Below the pieces are notes generated by a model. It searched no databases. It was given only the letters and a program-made list of their open reading frames with translations, and was not told where the DNA came from. A DNA stretch of 64,000 nt from Algicella marina (GTDB taxonomy: Bacteria > Pseudomonadota > Alphaproteobacteria > Rhodobacterales > Rhodobacteraceae). The translations under genes were made by a program, and so were the position numbers. Below are positions 27,697 through 36,704 of the stretch, piece by piece (position 1 is the first letter of the stretch; every line of letters starts with the position of its first letter). The stretch covers positions 1,379,501 to 1,443,500 of the forward strand of contig NZ_CP046620.1 in assembly GCF_009931615.1 (NCBI RefSeq), given 5' to 3'.

Positions 27697-27774
27697 TTGC
27701 GCAGTTTTCCAGATTTTTGAAATTTAAATACAAAAAACCGGTCCTCGGAGACATAAAAAACGGAATTAAGCGGT

Positions 27775-27802
27775 TGACCCCCCGTTTTTTGCGGCATAAG
27801 AC
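27775..27802 (+). promoter_or_regulatory. Probable promoter of the ilv leader
   Basis: TTGACC at 27775-27780 and TAAGAC at 27797-27802 with a 16-bp spacer. Initiation at the usual distance would fall at or near the A of the leader-peptide ATG (27810), giving a leaderless or nearly leaderless transcript. Confidence 0.45.
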
Positions 27803-27809
27803 AAATGTC

Positions 27810-27860
27810 ATGAGACACGAAGTAGTCCTTATTCGAAAGCGTGGGCCCCGGCGGAAGTAA
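27810..27860 (+). CDS. Leader peptide controlling acetolactate synthase by attenuation
   Basis: A 16-codon open frame too short for ordinary ORF calling: it reads MRHEVVLIRKRGPRRK and stops with TAA. The run Val-Val-Leu-Ile (gta gtc ctt att) covers all three branched-chain amino acids made or regulated by the enzyme encoded just downstream. Ribosome stalling at these codons when charged tRNA is scarce is the known logic of ilv leaders. The frame sits 27 bp before an intrinsic terminator and 90 bp before ilvI. There is no good Shine-Dalgarno, consistent with the promoter position suggesting a leaderless start. The basic C terminus has no recognised role. Confidence 0.75.
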   Translation: MRHEVVLIRKRGPRRK

Positions 27861-27887
27861 CACTTCCAGATCGGACCGCTCACGCAC

Positions 27888-27910
27888 AGCCCCTCTACGG
27901 GGCTTTTTTT
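27888..27910 (+). terminator. Transcription attenuator upstream of ilvI
   Basis: AGCCCC, five-base loop TCTAC, GGGGCT, then seven Ts. It lies between the leader peptide and ilvI. A competing 8-bp pairing is possible between GCGTGGGC (27839-27846, inside the leader frame) and GCTCACGC (27878-27885, just before the terminator), which fits an attenuation switch. RNA folding was not computed. Confidence 0.75.
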
Positions 27911-27950
27911 ATGCCTCCCGGCAGCGGGAGCACGGAAGCGGAGAAGAAAG

Positions 27951-29705
27951 ATGTCGGCAGAAATGACCGGTGCTAGAATTGTCGTTCAGGCCTTGAAAGA
28001 TCAGGGCGTGGAAGTGGTTTTCGGCTATCCCGGTGGCGCCGTACTACCCATCTATGACGAAATCTTTCTCCAGAACGAGATCCGCCACGTCCTCGTCCGC
28101 CACGAACAGGGTGCGGTTCACGCCGCCGAAGGTTATGCCCGCTCCACCGGCAAGCCCGGCGTCGTTCTCGTCACGTCCGGCCCCGGTGCCACCAATGCCG
28201 TCACCGGCCTGACCGATGCGTTGATGGACAGCATCCCGCTGATTGTCCTCACCGGCCAGGTGCCCACGTTCATGATCGGCAATGATGCCTTTCAGGAAGC
28301 GGATACTGTCGGCATCACCCGACCATGCACCAAGCATAACTGGCTCGTTAAGGATACCGATGTACTCGGCGACACCATTCACCAGGCATTCCACGTCGCC
28401 ACTCATGGCCGCCCCGGCCCGGTTCTGGTCGACATCCCCAAGGACGTGCAGTTCGCCGAAGGCAGCTACACTAAGAAGGAACGCGCGCGGACGAAACATT
28501 ATGCGCCGCAGACAGAAGGCGATATCGATCTGATCACGCTGGCAGTCGAAGGGCTGGAGAAGGCAGAGCGCCCGATCCTCTATTCCGGCGGCGGCGTCGT
28601 CAATGCCGGCCCCGGAGCCAGCCAGTCGCTGCGCGAACTGACTGCCGCCACCGGCTTCCCCATCACCTCCACACTGATGGGCCTCGGCTGCTATCCGGCG
28701 TCAGGCGATAACTGGCTGGGCATGTTGGGCATGCACGGCACCTACGAGGCCAACATGACGATGCACGGCTGTGACTTCATGCTTTGCATCGGCGCCCGCT
28801 TCGATGACCGCATCACCGGCCGCGTCGACGCCTTCAGCCCCGACAGTTTCAAGGTGCATATCGACATCGACCCCTCGTCGATCAACAAGAATATCCACGT
28901 TGATGTTCCCATCGTCGGCGATGTCGGCCGCGTGCTCGAGCAGATGCTGCAGATCTGGAAAGATCGCGGGTCCAGAACCAACTCCGAAGCTGTTGCCCGC
29001 TGGTGGAAGCAGATCGAAGCGTGGAAGAGCATCAAATCGCTCGCCTACAAGAATTCCGATACAACCATCAAGCCGCAGTTCGCGCTGGAACGTCTGGAAG
29101 CGCTGACCAAAGGTCGCGACCGTTACATCACCACCGAGGTCGGCCAGCACCAGATGTGGGCCGCACAATATCTCGGTTTTGAGGATCCCAATCGCTGGAT
29201 GACGTCCGGCGGCCTCGGCACAATGGGGTACGGCCTGCCCGCGTCCGTCGGTGTGCAGATCGCCCACCCCGAGGCGCTGGTGATCAACGTCGCCGGTGAA
29301 GCCTCTTGGCTGATGAATATGCAGGAAATGGGCACGGCCATGCAGTATCGCGCCCCCGTCAAGCAGTTCATTCTCAACAATGAGCGGTTGGGCATGGTCC
29401 GCCAGTGGCAGGAATTGCTGCACGGAGAGCGCTATTCGTCGAGTTGGTCCGAGAGCCTGCCCGATTTCGTGAAACTGGCCGAAGCTTTCGGCTGCAAGGG
29501 CGCGGTCGTGGACAACCCCGCCGATCTGGACGAGGCAATCAGGGAGATGCTGGCCTACGACGGCCCCTATATCCTCGATTGTCTGGTAGAGAAGCACGAG
29601 AACTGCTTCCCGATGATCCCGAGCGGCAAGGCCCACAACGAAATGCTTCTCGGCGACGCCAGTACCAAGGATGCAATCGAGGCTGGTGGTGCCGTTCTGG
29701 TCTAG
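27951..29705 (+). CDS. ilvI: Acetolactate synthase, large (catalytic) subunit
   Basis: Condenses pyruvate with pyruvate or 2-oxobutyrate, the first common step to Val, Leu and Ile; ThDP- and FAD-dependent. 584 residues. Catalytic Glu is in RHEQGAVHAAEGYAR near residue 50; the central FAD domain and the C-terminal ThDP domain follow. The metal/ThDP motif, usually GDGSF..N, reads AGEASWLMNMQEMG, a variant I believe is usual in this lineage. An attenuation leader precedes it. The small subunit is not adjacent: a sulfotransferase-like gene overlaps its end and an opposing gene intervenes before ilvN. Confidence 0.95.
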   Translation: MSAEMTGARIVVQALKDQGVEVVFGYPGGAVLPIYDEIFLQNEIRHVLVRHEQGAVHAAEGYARSTGKPGVVLVTSGPGATNAVTGLTDALMDSIPLIVLTGQVPTFMIGNDAFQEADTVGITRPCTKHNWLVKDTDVLGDTIHQAFHVATHGRPGPVLVDIPKDVQFAEGSYTKKERARTKHYAPQTEGDIDLITLAVEGLEKAERPILYSGGGVVNAGPGASQSLRELTAATGFPITSTLMGLGCYPASGDNWLGMLGMHGTYEANMTMHGCDFMLCIGARFDDRITGRVDAFSPDSFKVHIDIDPSSINKNIHVDVPIVGDVGRVLEQMLQIWKDRGSRTNSEAVARWWKQIEAWKSIKSLAYKNSDTTIKPQFALERLEALTKGRDRYITTEVGQHQMWAAQYLGFEDPNRWMTSGGLGTMGYGLPASVGVQIAHPEALVINVAGEASWLMNMQEMGTAMQYRAPVKQFILNNERLGMVRQWQELLHGERYSSSWSESLPDFVKLAEAFGCKGAVVDNPADLDEAIREMLAYDGPYILDCLVEKHENCFPMIPSGKAHNEMLLGDASTKDAIEAGGAVLV

Positions 29706-30498
29706 AAAACGCGCGGATACGGCTGAAAATTATGCATTTTTCAGCTATGGAATGACAAAGTGCGGCAGCACGTTGGCCTTCCAGATCACGCATACCGCAC
29801 TGATGGAGGCGGGCTGTCCACAGCCCGCCATACCCTTTCCCGGCGAATCCGGCCGCCGCGTCAACTTCATTCCCCAAATGAGCGAAGGCCGCGAAAGCGC
29901 AATCCGCGCCGCGCTGTCCGAAACAGGCAACCCGATCGTCATCAAGACCCATGGCCGTCCGACGCCGCGCATGGTCAACTGGATCGAAAGCGGTGAAGGA
30001 CGAGGACACGCCATCTTTCGCGATCCACGCGATATGGCACTTTCCATGTTGGATCATGGTCGAACCGCCCGCGAACGCAACCGGCCTGCCTTCGCTGAAA
30101 TCCACACTCTAGAAGACGCCTGCAAGGGTATCGCCAATCAGTTGGACAGCCTCACAGCATGGCTGCAATTGCCTGGCATCGCCGCCCTCCAGTACGACAC
30201 GCTCGCTTTCCAGACGGAGACGGCCGCGCAGCACATTCTCGAACAGCTTGGATTGGGGGGAAATCCCCGCCGGATTGCTCGCCGCGTACTGCGTTCGGGC
30301 AAGACGCTGATGAACAAGGGCATCGCGTCGCGCTACAAAACGGAGATGTCACCGGAAATCAGCGCGGCCTTCCTTTCCCGCTTCCGACCCTTCTACGACA
30401 TCCTGCTCGACAAGCCGGATGTCGCGCTCCCCCTCCGCCCCAACACAATTCTCTACGATCCGGAGGCGCTGGCAAAACCGCTGCCGGCGGCGGCCTGA
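29671..30498 (+). CDS. Sulfotransferase-like protein
   Basis: 275 residues starting 35 bp inside the end of ilvI in another frame. Features of the PAPS-dependent sulfotransferase fold: FFSYGMTKCGSTLAFQIT near residue 24 resembles the 5'-phosphosulfate loop, IVIKTHG is the following strand, and AIFRDPRDMALSMLDHGR resembles the 3'-phosphate-binding motif. The acceptor is unknown; such genes in marine alphaproteobacteria are often linked to surface glycans or lipids, which is inference. The overlap implies co-transcription with ilvI under the leader. Confidence 0.75.
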   Translation: MQSRLVVPFWSRKRADTAENYAFFSYGMTKCGSTLAFQITHTALMEAGCPQPAIPFPGESGRRVNFIPQMSEGRESAIRAALSETGNPIVIKTHGRPTPRMVNWIESGEGRGHAIFRDPRDMALSMLDHGRTARERNRPAFAEIHTLEDACKGIANQLDSLTAWLQLPGIAALQYDTLAFQTETAAQHILEQLGLGGNPRRIARRVLRSGKTLMNKGIASRYKTEMSPEISAAFLSRFRPFYDILLDKPDVALPLRPNTILYDPEALAKPLPAAA

Positions 30499-30507
30499 GC
30501 AATGCTC

Positions 30508-31344
30508 TTACAGATAGCCCCCGTGCGTCCAGTTTCCCGCCTCATCAAGATGGCCGAGCGCCCGAGCCTCACCGTCGCGTTCACCGACAACCAGCACCGC
30601 TCCGCCGCCGATTTCCTCCAGAACATCGGCCGCCGTGTATATTTCCTTACAGTGAAACTGGTTGCACGTTTCACCGCGCCACTGCCGCGGCAGCACGCAC
30701 CCCTGTCCACCGTGAAAAACGCACGAACCGTCTACGGAAACTTCCGGCAACGAAGCCTCATAGCGCTCCATCACCTTCTCCGCCGTCAGCTCCGGTTCCC
30801 GGCTACGCTGTTCGCTGATCGTATGGGCATACAAAAATGCATTTCTTGCAGCGCCCTGCCGGCAGCAAAAACCCTGGCAGGTTGCACATGCGGCCCGGTC
30901 CAGCGCCTGCTCGGTCTGTACTTCACCCTCGACCATTTCATCAGGCACCGCCGCCCCGAACGCCTCGGCCACAATCTGTCGCAGATGCGTCAGAAATTCG
31001 GCCCGTCGTGTCTTGGGCAACGGCACCAGCGCCTCGTTCTGAAACGGCACCAGCACCGCCCGCTCCGCGCCGAATTGCACGGCATACTCCGCCGCCCGGG
31101 TACGATAGCCTTCCTGCCACATCACTTCCTTACGATGCTGGAGCAACCGCACATGCGCCTGCTGGCACTCCGCCCCTCCACAATGGCCCGGCCTTACCAC
31201 GGCCTGCGGCGGAAGTTCGGCCTCACAGAACGGGCAAAGTTTCAACCACCCGGCACCGGCCGGGCTCCCGGGCTGCACCGTGCGTCCCGATACGATCATG
31301 GCGGTATCCGAAACCATCACACCCGCGATCTCGACATTCAGCAT
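30508..31344 (-). CDS. Cysteine-rich protein with YkgJ-like CxxCxxxCC motif
   Basis: 278 residues from ATG 31344, which has GGGAG eight bases upstream; the GTG at 31350 is less favoured. Three Cys clusters are visible: CPFCEAELPPQ with HCGGAECQQAH near the N terminus (a zinc-ribbon-like set), CATCQGFCCRQG in the middle (YkgJ/UPF0153-like metal site) and GCVLPRQWRGETCNQFHC near the end. It probably binds zinc or an Fe-S cluster. The function is unknown. It is encoded opposite to ilvI and ilvN and lies between them, its stop 9 bp past that of the sulfotransferase-like gene. Confidence 0.7.
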   Translation of the reverse strand: MLNVEIAGVMVSDTAMIVSGRTVQPGSPAGAGWLKLCPFCEAELPPQAVVRPGHCGGAECQQAHVRLLQHRKEVMWQEGYRTRAAEYAVQFGAERAVLVPFQNEALVPLPKTRRAEFLTHLRQIVAEAFGAAVPDEMVEGEVQTEQALDRAACATCQGFCCRQGAARNAFLYAHTISEQRSREPELTAEKVMERYEASLPEVSVDGSCVFHGGQGCVLPRQWRGETCNQFHCKEIYTAADVLEEIGGGAVLVVGERDGEARALGHLDEAGNWTHGGYL

Positions 31345-31469
31345 CTGCACATCTCCCGCGTCTTCGATCAGTCAGACCGGAACAATCCACTCGCATACCC
31401 GGCCGAACCCGGGCATATCATCTCCCGAAAGGTACATTCCTTGTGTGCCGAAAAGAACAAGAGGAAGCC

Positions 31470-32048
31470 ATGTCGCCACTGAATATCAAGAAGGGCACAA
31501 ATCGTCAGAGCGCCTATAATCTGCGCAATCCACTCGGCGATGAGCAGGAAACCCATACGCTGACGATCCTGGTGGACAACGAGGCCGGTGTCCTCGCCCG
31601 CGTGATCGGCCTCTTTTCAGGCCGCGGCTACAACATCGACAGTCTGACAGTGGCGGAAGTGGACCACACCGGCCACCGTTCCCGCATCACCGTGGTCACC
31701 ACAGGCACGCCGGCAGTGATCGAGCAGATCAAGGCGCAACTGGGCCGCATGGTGCCCGTTCACACGGTCAACGACCTCACAGTCGAAGGCCCCTCAGTGG
31801 AACGCGAACTCGCCTTGGTGAAGGTTGCGGGCAAGGGTGACAAGCGGGTCGAGGCAATGCGCACGTCCGAAGTGTTCCGCGCAAGCGTTGTTGACAGCAC
31901 ACTTGAAAGCTTCGTCTTTGAGATCACCGGCAGTCCCGAAAAGATCGACGCCTTCGTATCGCTGATGGTGCCCCTCGGGCTCGAAGAAGTGGCCCGCACC
32001 GGTGTCGCAGCCATCGCCCGTGGTGCCGGCGAGGCAGCAGTTCTCTGA
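31470..32048 (+). CDS. ilvN: Acetolactate synthase, small (regulatory) subunit
   Basis: Binds the catalytic subunit and confers valine feedback inhibition. The 192-residue length is full. The N-terminal ACT domain begins at HTLTILVDNEAGVLARV (about residue 28), with FSGRGYNIDSLTV; the ACT-like C-terminal domain includes SPEKIDAFVSLM. The ATG at 31470 has GAGGAAG upstream; the long in-frame extension upstream is antisense to the Cys-rich gene and not coding. It is separated from ilvI by two genes, so it must have its own promoter or depend on long readthrough. Confidence 0.95.
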   Translation: MSPLNIKKGTNRQSAYNLRNPLGDEQETHTLTILVDNEAGVLARVIGLFSGRGYNIDSLTVAEVDHTGHRSRITVVTTGTPAVIEQIKAQLGRMVPVHTVNDLTVEGPSVERELALVKVAGKGDKRVEAMRTSEVFRASVVDSTLESFVFEITGSPEKIDAFVSLMVPLGLEEVARTGVAAIARGAGEAAVL

Positions 32049-32104
32049 ATCAAAATAGCGGAGCCCGGTCCGGGCCCCGCCAATGGTAATGGTTTCGCTC
32101 GCTG

Positions 32105-32254
32105 TCAGTTATCGGGCTGCGAGTCACCATCCAGATCATTGTCACCGCCGAAGTTCTCGTTCGGCGGATCGCTCGGCACACCGTTATAGTCATCACAGGC
32201 TCCAAGCAGCGTCAGCAGAGCAAAAAGAGGCATCGTTTTCAAAAGTGTGGACAT
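32105..32254 (-). CDS. 49-residue acidic lipoprotein, function unknown
   Basis: Small gene in the gap between ilvN and nrdJ. ATG at 32254 has AAAGGA seven bases upstream. The sequence starts MSTLLKTMPLFALLTLLGACDD: basic residue, hydrophobic stretch and a perfect lipobox (LLGAC, lipidated Cys at residue 20). The mature 30 residues are almost all Asp, Asn, Gly, Pro and Ser with no basic residue, so it would be a short, strongly acidic tail on a lipid anchor. Its Asp after the lipidated Cys resembles an inner-membrane retention signal (known for E. coli, not tested here). The family is not recognised. Confidence 0.7.
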   Translation of the reverse strand: MSTLLKTMPLFALLTLLGACDDYNGVPSDPPNENFGGDNDLDGDSQPDN

Positions 32255-32386
32255 CGGACAATCCTTTCTTGATGACGCGGATCATCCACGCCTTGGACTA
32301 TCAACGCCCTCTCCCGCCGAAAGGTTTCAAGTTTTAAGTTTTAAGTTGCCAGCCGTCCGCGACCGCTCAAATTACCTCTGCGAAAG

Positions 32387-32414
32387 AAAAAAGGGGGATG
32401 GCAAACCATCCCCC
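32387..32414 (-). terminator. Rho-independent terminator downstream of nrdJ
   Basis: On the minus strand: GGGGGATGG, four-base loop, CCATCCCCC, then TTTTTTCTTT. A perfect 9-bp stem with a U-run, about 100 bp past the nrdJ stop. A second GC hairpin without U-run (CGGGCGA/TCGCCCG) lies nearer the stop, around 32490-32512. Confidence 0.9.
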
Positions 32415-32514
32415 AAGTCTCGCAATTTCAGGCTCTTCTAGTTTACCGCTCGGTTTATTGCCTGCGGCCTGAACGCTTCACACCGGGCGAGAGCAACTTC
32501 GCCCGATGTATTCC

Positions 32515-35500
32515 TCAGCTGCACCCGGAAGTGCCGCCGCATGTGTTGCATTTCATGCAGGTGCCGTTACGCACCAGCGTGAAATTTCCGCACTCGCCGC
32601 AGGGATCGCCCTCGTAACCCTGCATCTTGGCCTTGGCGCGTTCGTCGAGAACGGTGGCGGAGATCGCCTCCACCGTTGTCACGCTACTCGTCGCTTCGAC
32701 CGACAGCCCCGTGTCCAACGCCGCCGTCGCCGCGCCGCCCTGCAGAACCATCAGTTCCTGTGGCAGGCGCTTGCGCAGGTATCCCGTCGAACTGACCTGC
32801 TTGATCATCTCGATGGACGCCTGGCTTACCTCCGGATCGACGGGTCGGACATTGGAGACGCCCTCTTCCTCACCGCGGCCGATGTCGTCAAACCCCTGCC
32901 CTTCGGGCTTCACATGGGCCAAATCGGTCCGGTCGAGGTAGCTGACCGCCAATTCCCGGAAGATGTAATCAAGGATCGAGGTCGCATTCTTGATGCTGTC
33001 GTTGCCCGTCACCATCCCAGCCGGCTCGAACCGAGTGAAAGTGAAAGCTTCCACAAACTCTTCCAGCGGCACGCCGTACTGAAGCCCGACCGACACGGCG
33101 ATGGCGAAGTTGTTCATCATCGCCCGGAATGCCGCACCCTCCTTGTGCATGTCGATGAAGATTTCGCCCAGCTTGCCGTCCTCGTACTCGCCGGTCCGCA
33201 GATACACCTTGTGGTTGCCGACAATGGCCTTCTGCGTGTAGCCCTTCCGCCGCTCCGGCAGCTTGGCACGCCCGCGCGCGACTTCCTTCACAATCACCTT
33301 CTCGATGATCTTCTCAGCCAGGATCTGCGCCCGCTCACCAGCAGGAGCCTCGAACAAGGTTTCTTCCAGATCCTCGTCATCGTCCTCGATCAGTGCCGAC
33401 GAAAGCGGCTGGCTCAGTTTCGAGCCGTCACGATAGAGCGCGTTAGCCTTGACGCCGAGCGACCAGCTCAACTCGTAGGCCGCCTTGCAATCCTCGATAC
33501 CCGCATCATTGGGCATGTTGATCGTCTTGGAGATCGCGCCGGAGATGAAGCTCTGCGCCGCCGCCATCATGTGGATGTGGCTTTCCACGGAAAGGAACCG
33601 CTCGCCGATCTTGCCACAGGCGTTGGCGCAATCGAAGACGCTGTAATGCTCCTCTTTCAGATGCGGCGCACCTTCCAGCGTCATGGTTCCGCACACGTGA
33701 TTGTTGGCAGCCTCGATCTGGCCGCGCGTGTAGCCGAGGTGACGCAGTAGATCGAACCCGGCATCGCTCAGCTTCTCCGGTGGGATGCCGAGCACGTCGG
33801 AGCAGAACTCCGCGCCCAGCGTCCACTGGTTGAAGACGAAGCGAATGTCGAACGCCGTCGGCAACGCCGTTTCCACCTTTGCGATCTCGTCCGGGCCGAA
33901 ACCGTGGCCGATCAGTGATGTCGCGTTGATGTCCGGTGCGTTGCCAAGCGTTCCGTGACCGACAGCGTAGGAGACAATCTCGCCAATCTCAGCCTGAGAA
34001 TAGCCGAGCTTCTCCAACGCTGCGGGCACAGACTGGTTAATGATCTTGAAGTACCCGCCCCCCGCGAGCTTCTTGAACTTAACCAGGGCAAAGTCGGGTT
34101 CGATGCCGGTCGTATCGCAATCCATCACCAGGCCGATTGTTCCGGTCGGGGCAATCACCGTCGACTGGGCGTTGCGATAACCATGAGCTTCACCCAGCGT
34201 CAGCGCTTCGTCCCAGACGGCGCGGGCCAGATCCACCAGTTCCCGGTCGGGGCATTTGGCAGCATCCAGCGGTACCGGGTTCACGGCCAGCTTCTCGTAG
34301 CCGGAAGTTTCCGAATAGGCCGCACGGCGATGGTTGCGGATTACACGCAGCATGTGGTCCGCGTTTGGTCCGTAGCCCGGGAAAGCACCCAGTTCTTCCG
34401 CCATTTCTGCCGACGTCGCGTAACAGACACCCGTCATGATCGCAGTCAGCGCGCCGCAGAGTGCCCGGCCCTCGTCACTGTCGTAGCCCAGCCCCATGTT
34501 CATCAGCAGGCCGCCGATGTTGGCATATCCAAGCCCGGTGGTGCGGAACTTGTAGGAAAGTTCTGCAATCTCGGGGCTCGGGAACTGCGCCATCAGCACA
34601 GAGATTTCCAGTGTTACCATCCACAGCCGCGTGGCATGAACATAGGCTTCCGCGTCGAACTTGCCGTCCTTCAGGAACGTCAGCAGGTTCATCGAGGCGA
34701 GGTTACACGCCGTGTCGTCGAGGAACATGTATTCCGAACACGGGTTGGAACCGCGGATCGCACCATCCTCCGGGCAGGTGTGCCAGGAATTCACCGTGTC
34801 ATGGAACTGGATGCCCGGGTCAGCACAGGCCCATGCCGCGTGCCCCACCTGATCCCAGAGGTCCCGTGCCTTGACAGTCTTGGCCACCTTGCCATCCGTG
34901 CGCCGGATCAATGCCCAGTCGGCATCGTCCTTGACGGCCTGCAGAAACGCATCGGTCACACGAACCGAGTTGTTGGAGTTCTGCCCGGAAACCGTCAGAT
35001 AGGCATCGGAATCCCAGTCCGTGTCATACGTCGGGAACTCGATCGAGGAATATCCCTGCTCCGCATACTGGAGAATACGTTTGACATAAGTCTCTGGAAT
35101 CATCGCCTTCTTGGCGCTGCGGATCGCGGTCTTCAACCCGGAATTCCGCTTGGGATCGAAGGCATCCGCTTCCGCTCCGTCCCATGTCCGGATCGCTTCG
35201 AAAATGCCGTTCAGCTTCTCCTCATGCGCCTTGGAGCCAGCCACCAGAGAAGCGACCTTCTGTTCTTCCACGACCTTCCAGTTGATGAAGTCCTCGATAT
35301 CAGGGTGATCCATGTCGCAGATCACCATCTTGGCCGCCCGCCGTGTGGTGCCACCGGATTTGATCGCACCCGCCGCCCGGTCGCCAATCTTCAGGAACGA
35401 CATCAGGCCCGAAGACTTGCCACCGCCGCCAAGCGGCTCGTTGGCCCCGCGCAGAGAGGAGAAGTTGGTGCCGGTGCCGGAACCGTACTTGAACAGCCGC

Positions 35501-36165
35501 GCCTCGCGCGTCCACAGGTCCATGATACCGCCCTCGTTCACCAGGTCGTCCGAGACACTCTGGATGAAGCAGGCATGCGGCTGCGGGTGTTCATAGGCGC
35601 TGGTCGATTTGGTCAGCTTGCCCGTTTTGTAATCCACGTAGAAATGGCCCTGGCTCGGTCCGTCAATACCGTAGGCCCAATGGAGACCGGTGTTGAACCA
35701 CTGCGGGCTGTTGGGTGCAGCCATCTGGGATGCAAGCATGTAACGCATCTCATCGTAATAGGCGCCGGCATCCTCTTCGGAACTGAAATAACCGCCTTTC
35801 CAGCCCCAGTAACACCACGCACCCGCCAAGCGGTCGAACACCTGCGCAGCACTCGTCTCGCCTCCGAACCGTTCATCCTCCGGCAGTTTCTTCAGTGCTG
35901 CCTCATCGGGCACGGAGCGCCACAGGAAACTTGGCACACCCTTTTCCTTCACCGGCTTCAGTGCCGCCGGTACGCCTGCCTTGCGGAAGTATTTCTGCGC
36001 CAGCACATCCGCGGCCACTTGGCTCCAGCTGTCAGGTACATCGAATTCCGTCAGCGAAAAGACGACGGAGCCGTCCGGGTTGCGGATCTCCGAGGCAGTC
36101 TTGCGAAAGCCGATGCCCCCGTAGGCCCCTGTCTTTTTCGTCGTGAATTTGCGGTCAATTTTCAT
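32515..36165 (-). CDS. nrdJ: Vitamin B12-dependent (class II) ribonucleotide reductase
   Basis: Reduces ribonucleotides to deoxyribonucleotides with adenosylcobalamin, independent of oxygen. 1216 residues, the large alphaproteobacterial form. Active-site segments: [20 protein letters not shown] with a catalytic Cys, and the [20 protein letters not shown] substrate loop. The C-terminal 30 residues form a Cys-rich zinc/redox tail ([16 protein letters not shown], final SGCS). The N-terminal part contains the nucleotide-binding [13 protein letters not shown]. No cobalamin riboswitch box (GCCACTG) is seen upstream on the gene's strand. A strong terminator follows. It diverges from the Rieske gene. 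Confidence 0.96.
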   Translation of the reverse strand: MKIDRKFTTKKTGAYGGIGFRKTASEIRNPDGSVVFSLTEFDVPDSWSQVAADVLAQKYFRKAGVPAALKPVKEKGVPSFLWRSVPDEAALKKLPEDERFGGETSAAQVFDRLAGAWCYWGWKGGYFSSEEDAGAYYDEMRYMLASQMAAPNSPQWFNTGLHWAYGIDGPSQGHFYVDYKTGKLTKSTSAYEHPQPHACFIQSVSDDLVNEGGIMDLWTREARLFKYGSGTGTNFSSLRGANEPLGGGGKSSGLMSFLKIGDRAAGAIKSGGTTRRAAKMVICDMDHPDIEDFINWKVVEEQKVASLVAGSKAHEEKLNGIFEAIRTWDGAEADAFDPKRNSGLKTAIRSAKKAMIPETYVKRILQYAEQGYSSIEFPTYDTDWDSDAYLTVSGQNSNNSVRVTDAFLQAVKDDADWALIRRTDGKVAKTVKARDLWDQVGHAAWACADPGIQFHDTVNSWHTCPEDGAIRGSNPCSEYMFLDDTACNLASMNLLTFLKDGKFDAEAYVHATRLWMVTLEISVLMAQFPSPEIAELSYKFRTTGLGYANIGGLLMNMGLGYDSDEGRALCGALTAIMTGVCYATSAEMAEELGAFPGYGPNADHMLRVIRNHRRAAYSETSGYEKLAVNPVPLDAAKCPDRELVDLARAVWDEALTLGEAHGYRNAQSTVIAPTGTIGLVMDCDTTGIEPDFALVKFKKLAGGGYFKIINQSVPAALEKLGYSQAEIGEIVSYAVGHGTLGNAPDINATSLIGHGFGPDEIAKVETALPTAFDIRFVFNQWTLGAEFCSDVLGIPPEKLSDAGFDLLRHLGYTRGQIEAANNHVCGTMTLEGAPHLKEEHYSVFDCANACGKIGERFLSVESHIHMMAAAQSFISGAISKTINMPNDAGIEDCKAAYELSWSLGVKANALYRDGSKLSQPLSSALIEDDDEDLEETLFEAPAGERAQILAEKIIEKVIVKEVARGRAKLPERRKGYTQKAIVGNHKVYLRTGEYEDGKLGEIFIDMHKEGAAFRAMMNNFAIAVSVGLQYGVPLEEFVEAFTFTRFEPAGMVTGNDSIKNATSILDYIFRELAVSYLDRTDLAHVKPEGQGFDDIGRGEEEGVSNVRPVDPEVSQASIEMIKQVSSTGYLRKRLPQELMVLQGGAATAALDTGLSVEATSSVTTVEAISATVLDERAKAKMQGYEGDPCGECGNFTLVRNGTCMKCNTCGGTSGCS

Positions 36166-36704
36166 TCTCTGCCCCTGAGATATTCTTTAGACATGTGCAT
36201 TTCTCGGCGCCGGTCGTTGCCCGCACCAAGCCCCTGCGGATACCCGCAAAAGCGATATTCGAGATTTTGCAGACTTGCCTGAAACCGCTAGATATGGTGT
36301 CCGGTCTTCGCTGCCCCCACAACCTGTCCGATGGCGTCGCCTCGGTCAACGCAATTTTTCACGCATTCGTCACATTTTGTTATTGACGCGAAAAAGCCTA
36401 CTAATTCTGGGGGCCTGCCCAAGACTCCCTCGTGATCAAGGCTCGTTGGCAGTCCTGGGGCAAACACAGGTCCCGCCGGCGAACACCGCATATTTCCGTT
36501 GATATACCGGCGTTTGCACGGACGCTCTCACGTAAATCACCTAATACGCATACTCTCAGCCCACACCATATGTGGTGCCCCGCCCCTGCGTCACGCTGCC
36601 TGCGATTCCGGAATCACCTGTTGCCAGCATGCGACGTTCAATGTCGCTTTGGGAAAAGCGTAGCCGCTGTGCTCGTCCAGACTTGCCCGATCAGGAGGCA
36701 CAAG
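36166..36704. promoter_or_regulatory. 539-bp intergenic region between nrdJ and Rieske genes with several palindromes
   Basis: No gene is seen. Three inverted repeats cluster upstream of the Rieske gene: CCACA-N5-TGTGG at 36561-36575, the 12-bp palindrome GATTCCGGAATC at 36604-36615, and GCGAC-N7-GTCGC at 36631-36647. They lie 58-144 bp before its ATG and could be operator sites. No cobalamin riboswitch or convincing NrdR box was found on the nrdJ side. Confidence 0.4.

Noticed and set aside
27951-29705. Acetolactate synthase with damaged ThDP motif (GEA for GDG)
   Set aside because: Rest of the motif and all other sites are intact; I believe this variant is usual in the lineage, so it is not taken as decay.
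33955-36282. 775-codon ORF antisense to nrdJ
   Set aside because: Shadow of a long GC-biased gene; nrdJ has clear family motifs throughout the overlap.
36166-36400. Cobalamin riboswitch upstream of nrdJ
   Set aside because: No B12-box (GCCACTG-like) sequence on the nrdJ strand and no matching stem pattern by eye.
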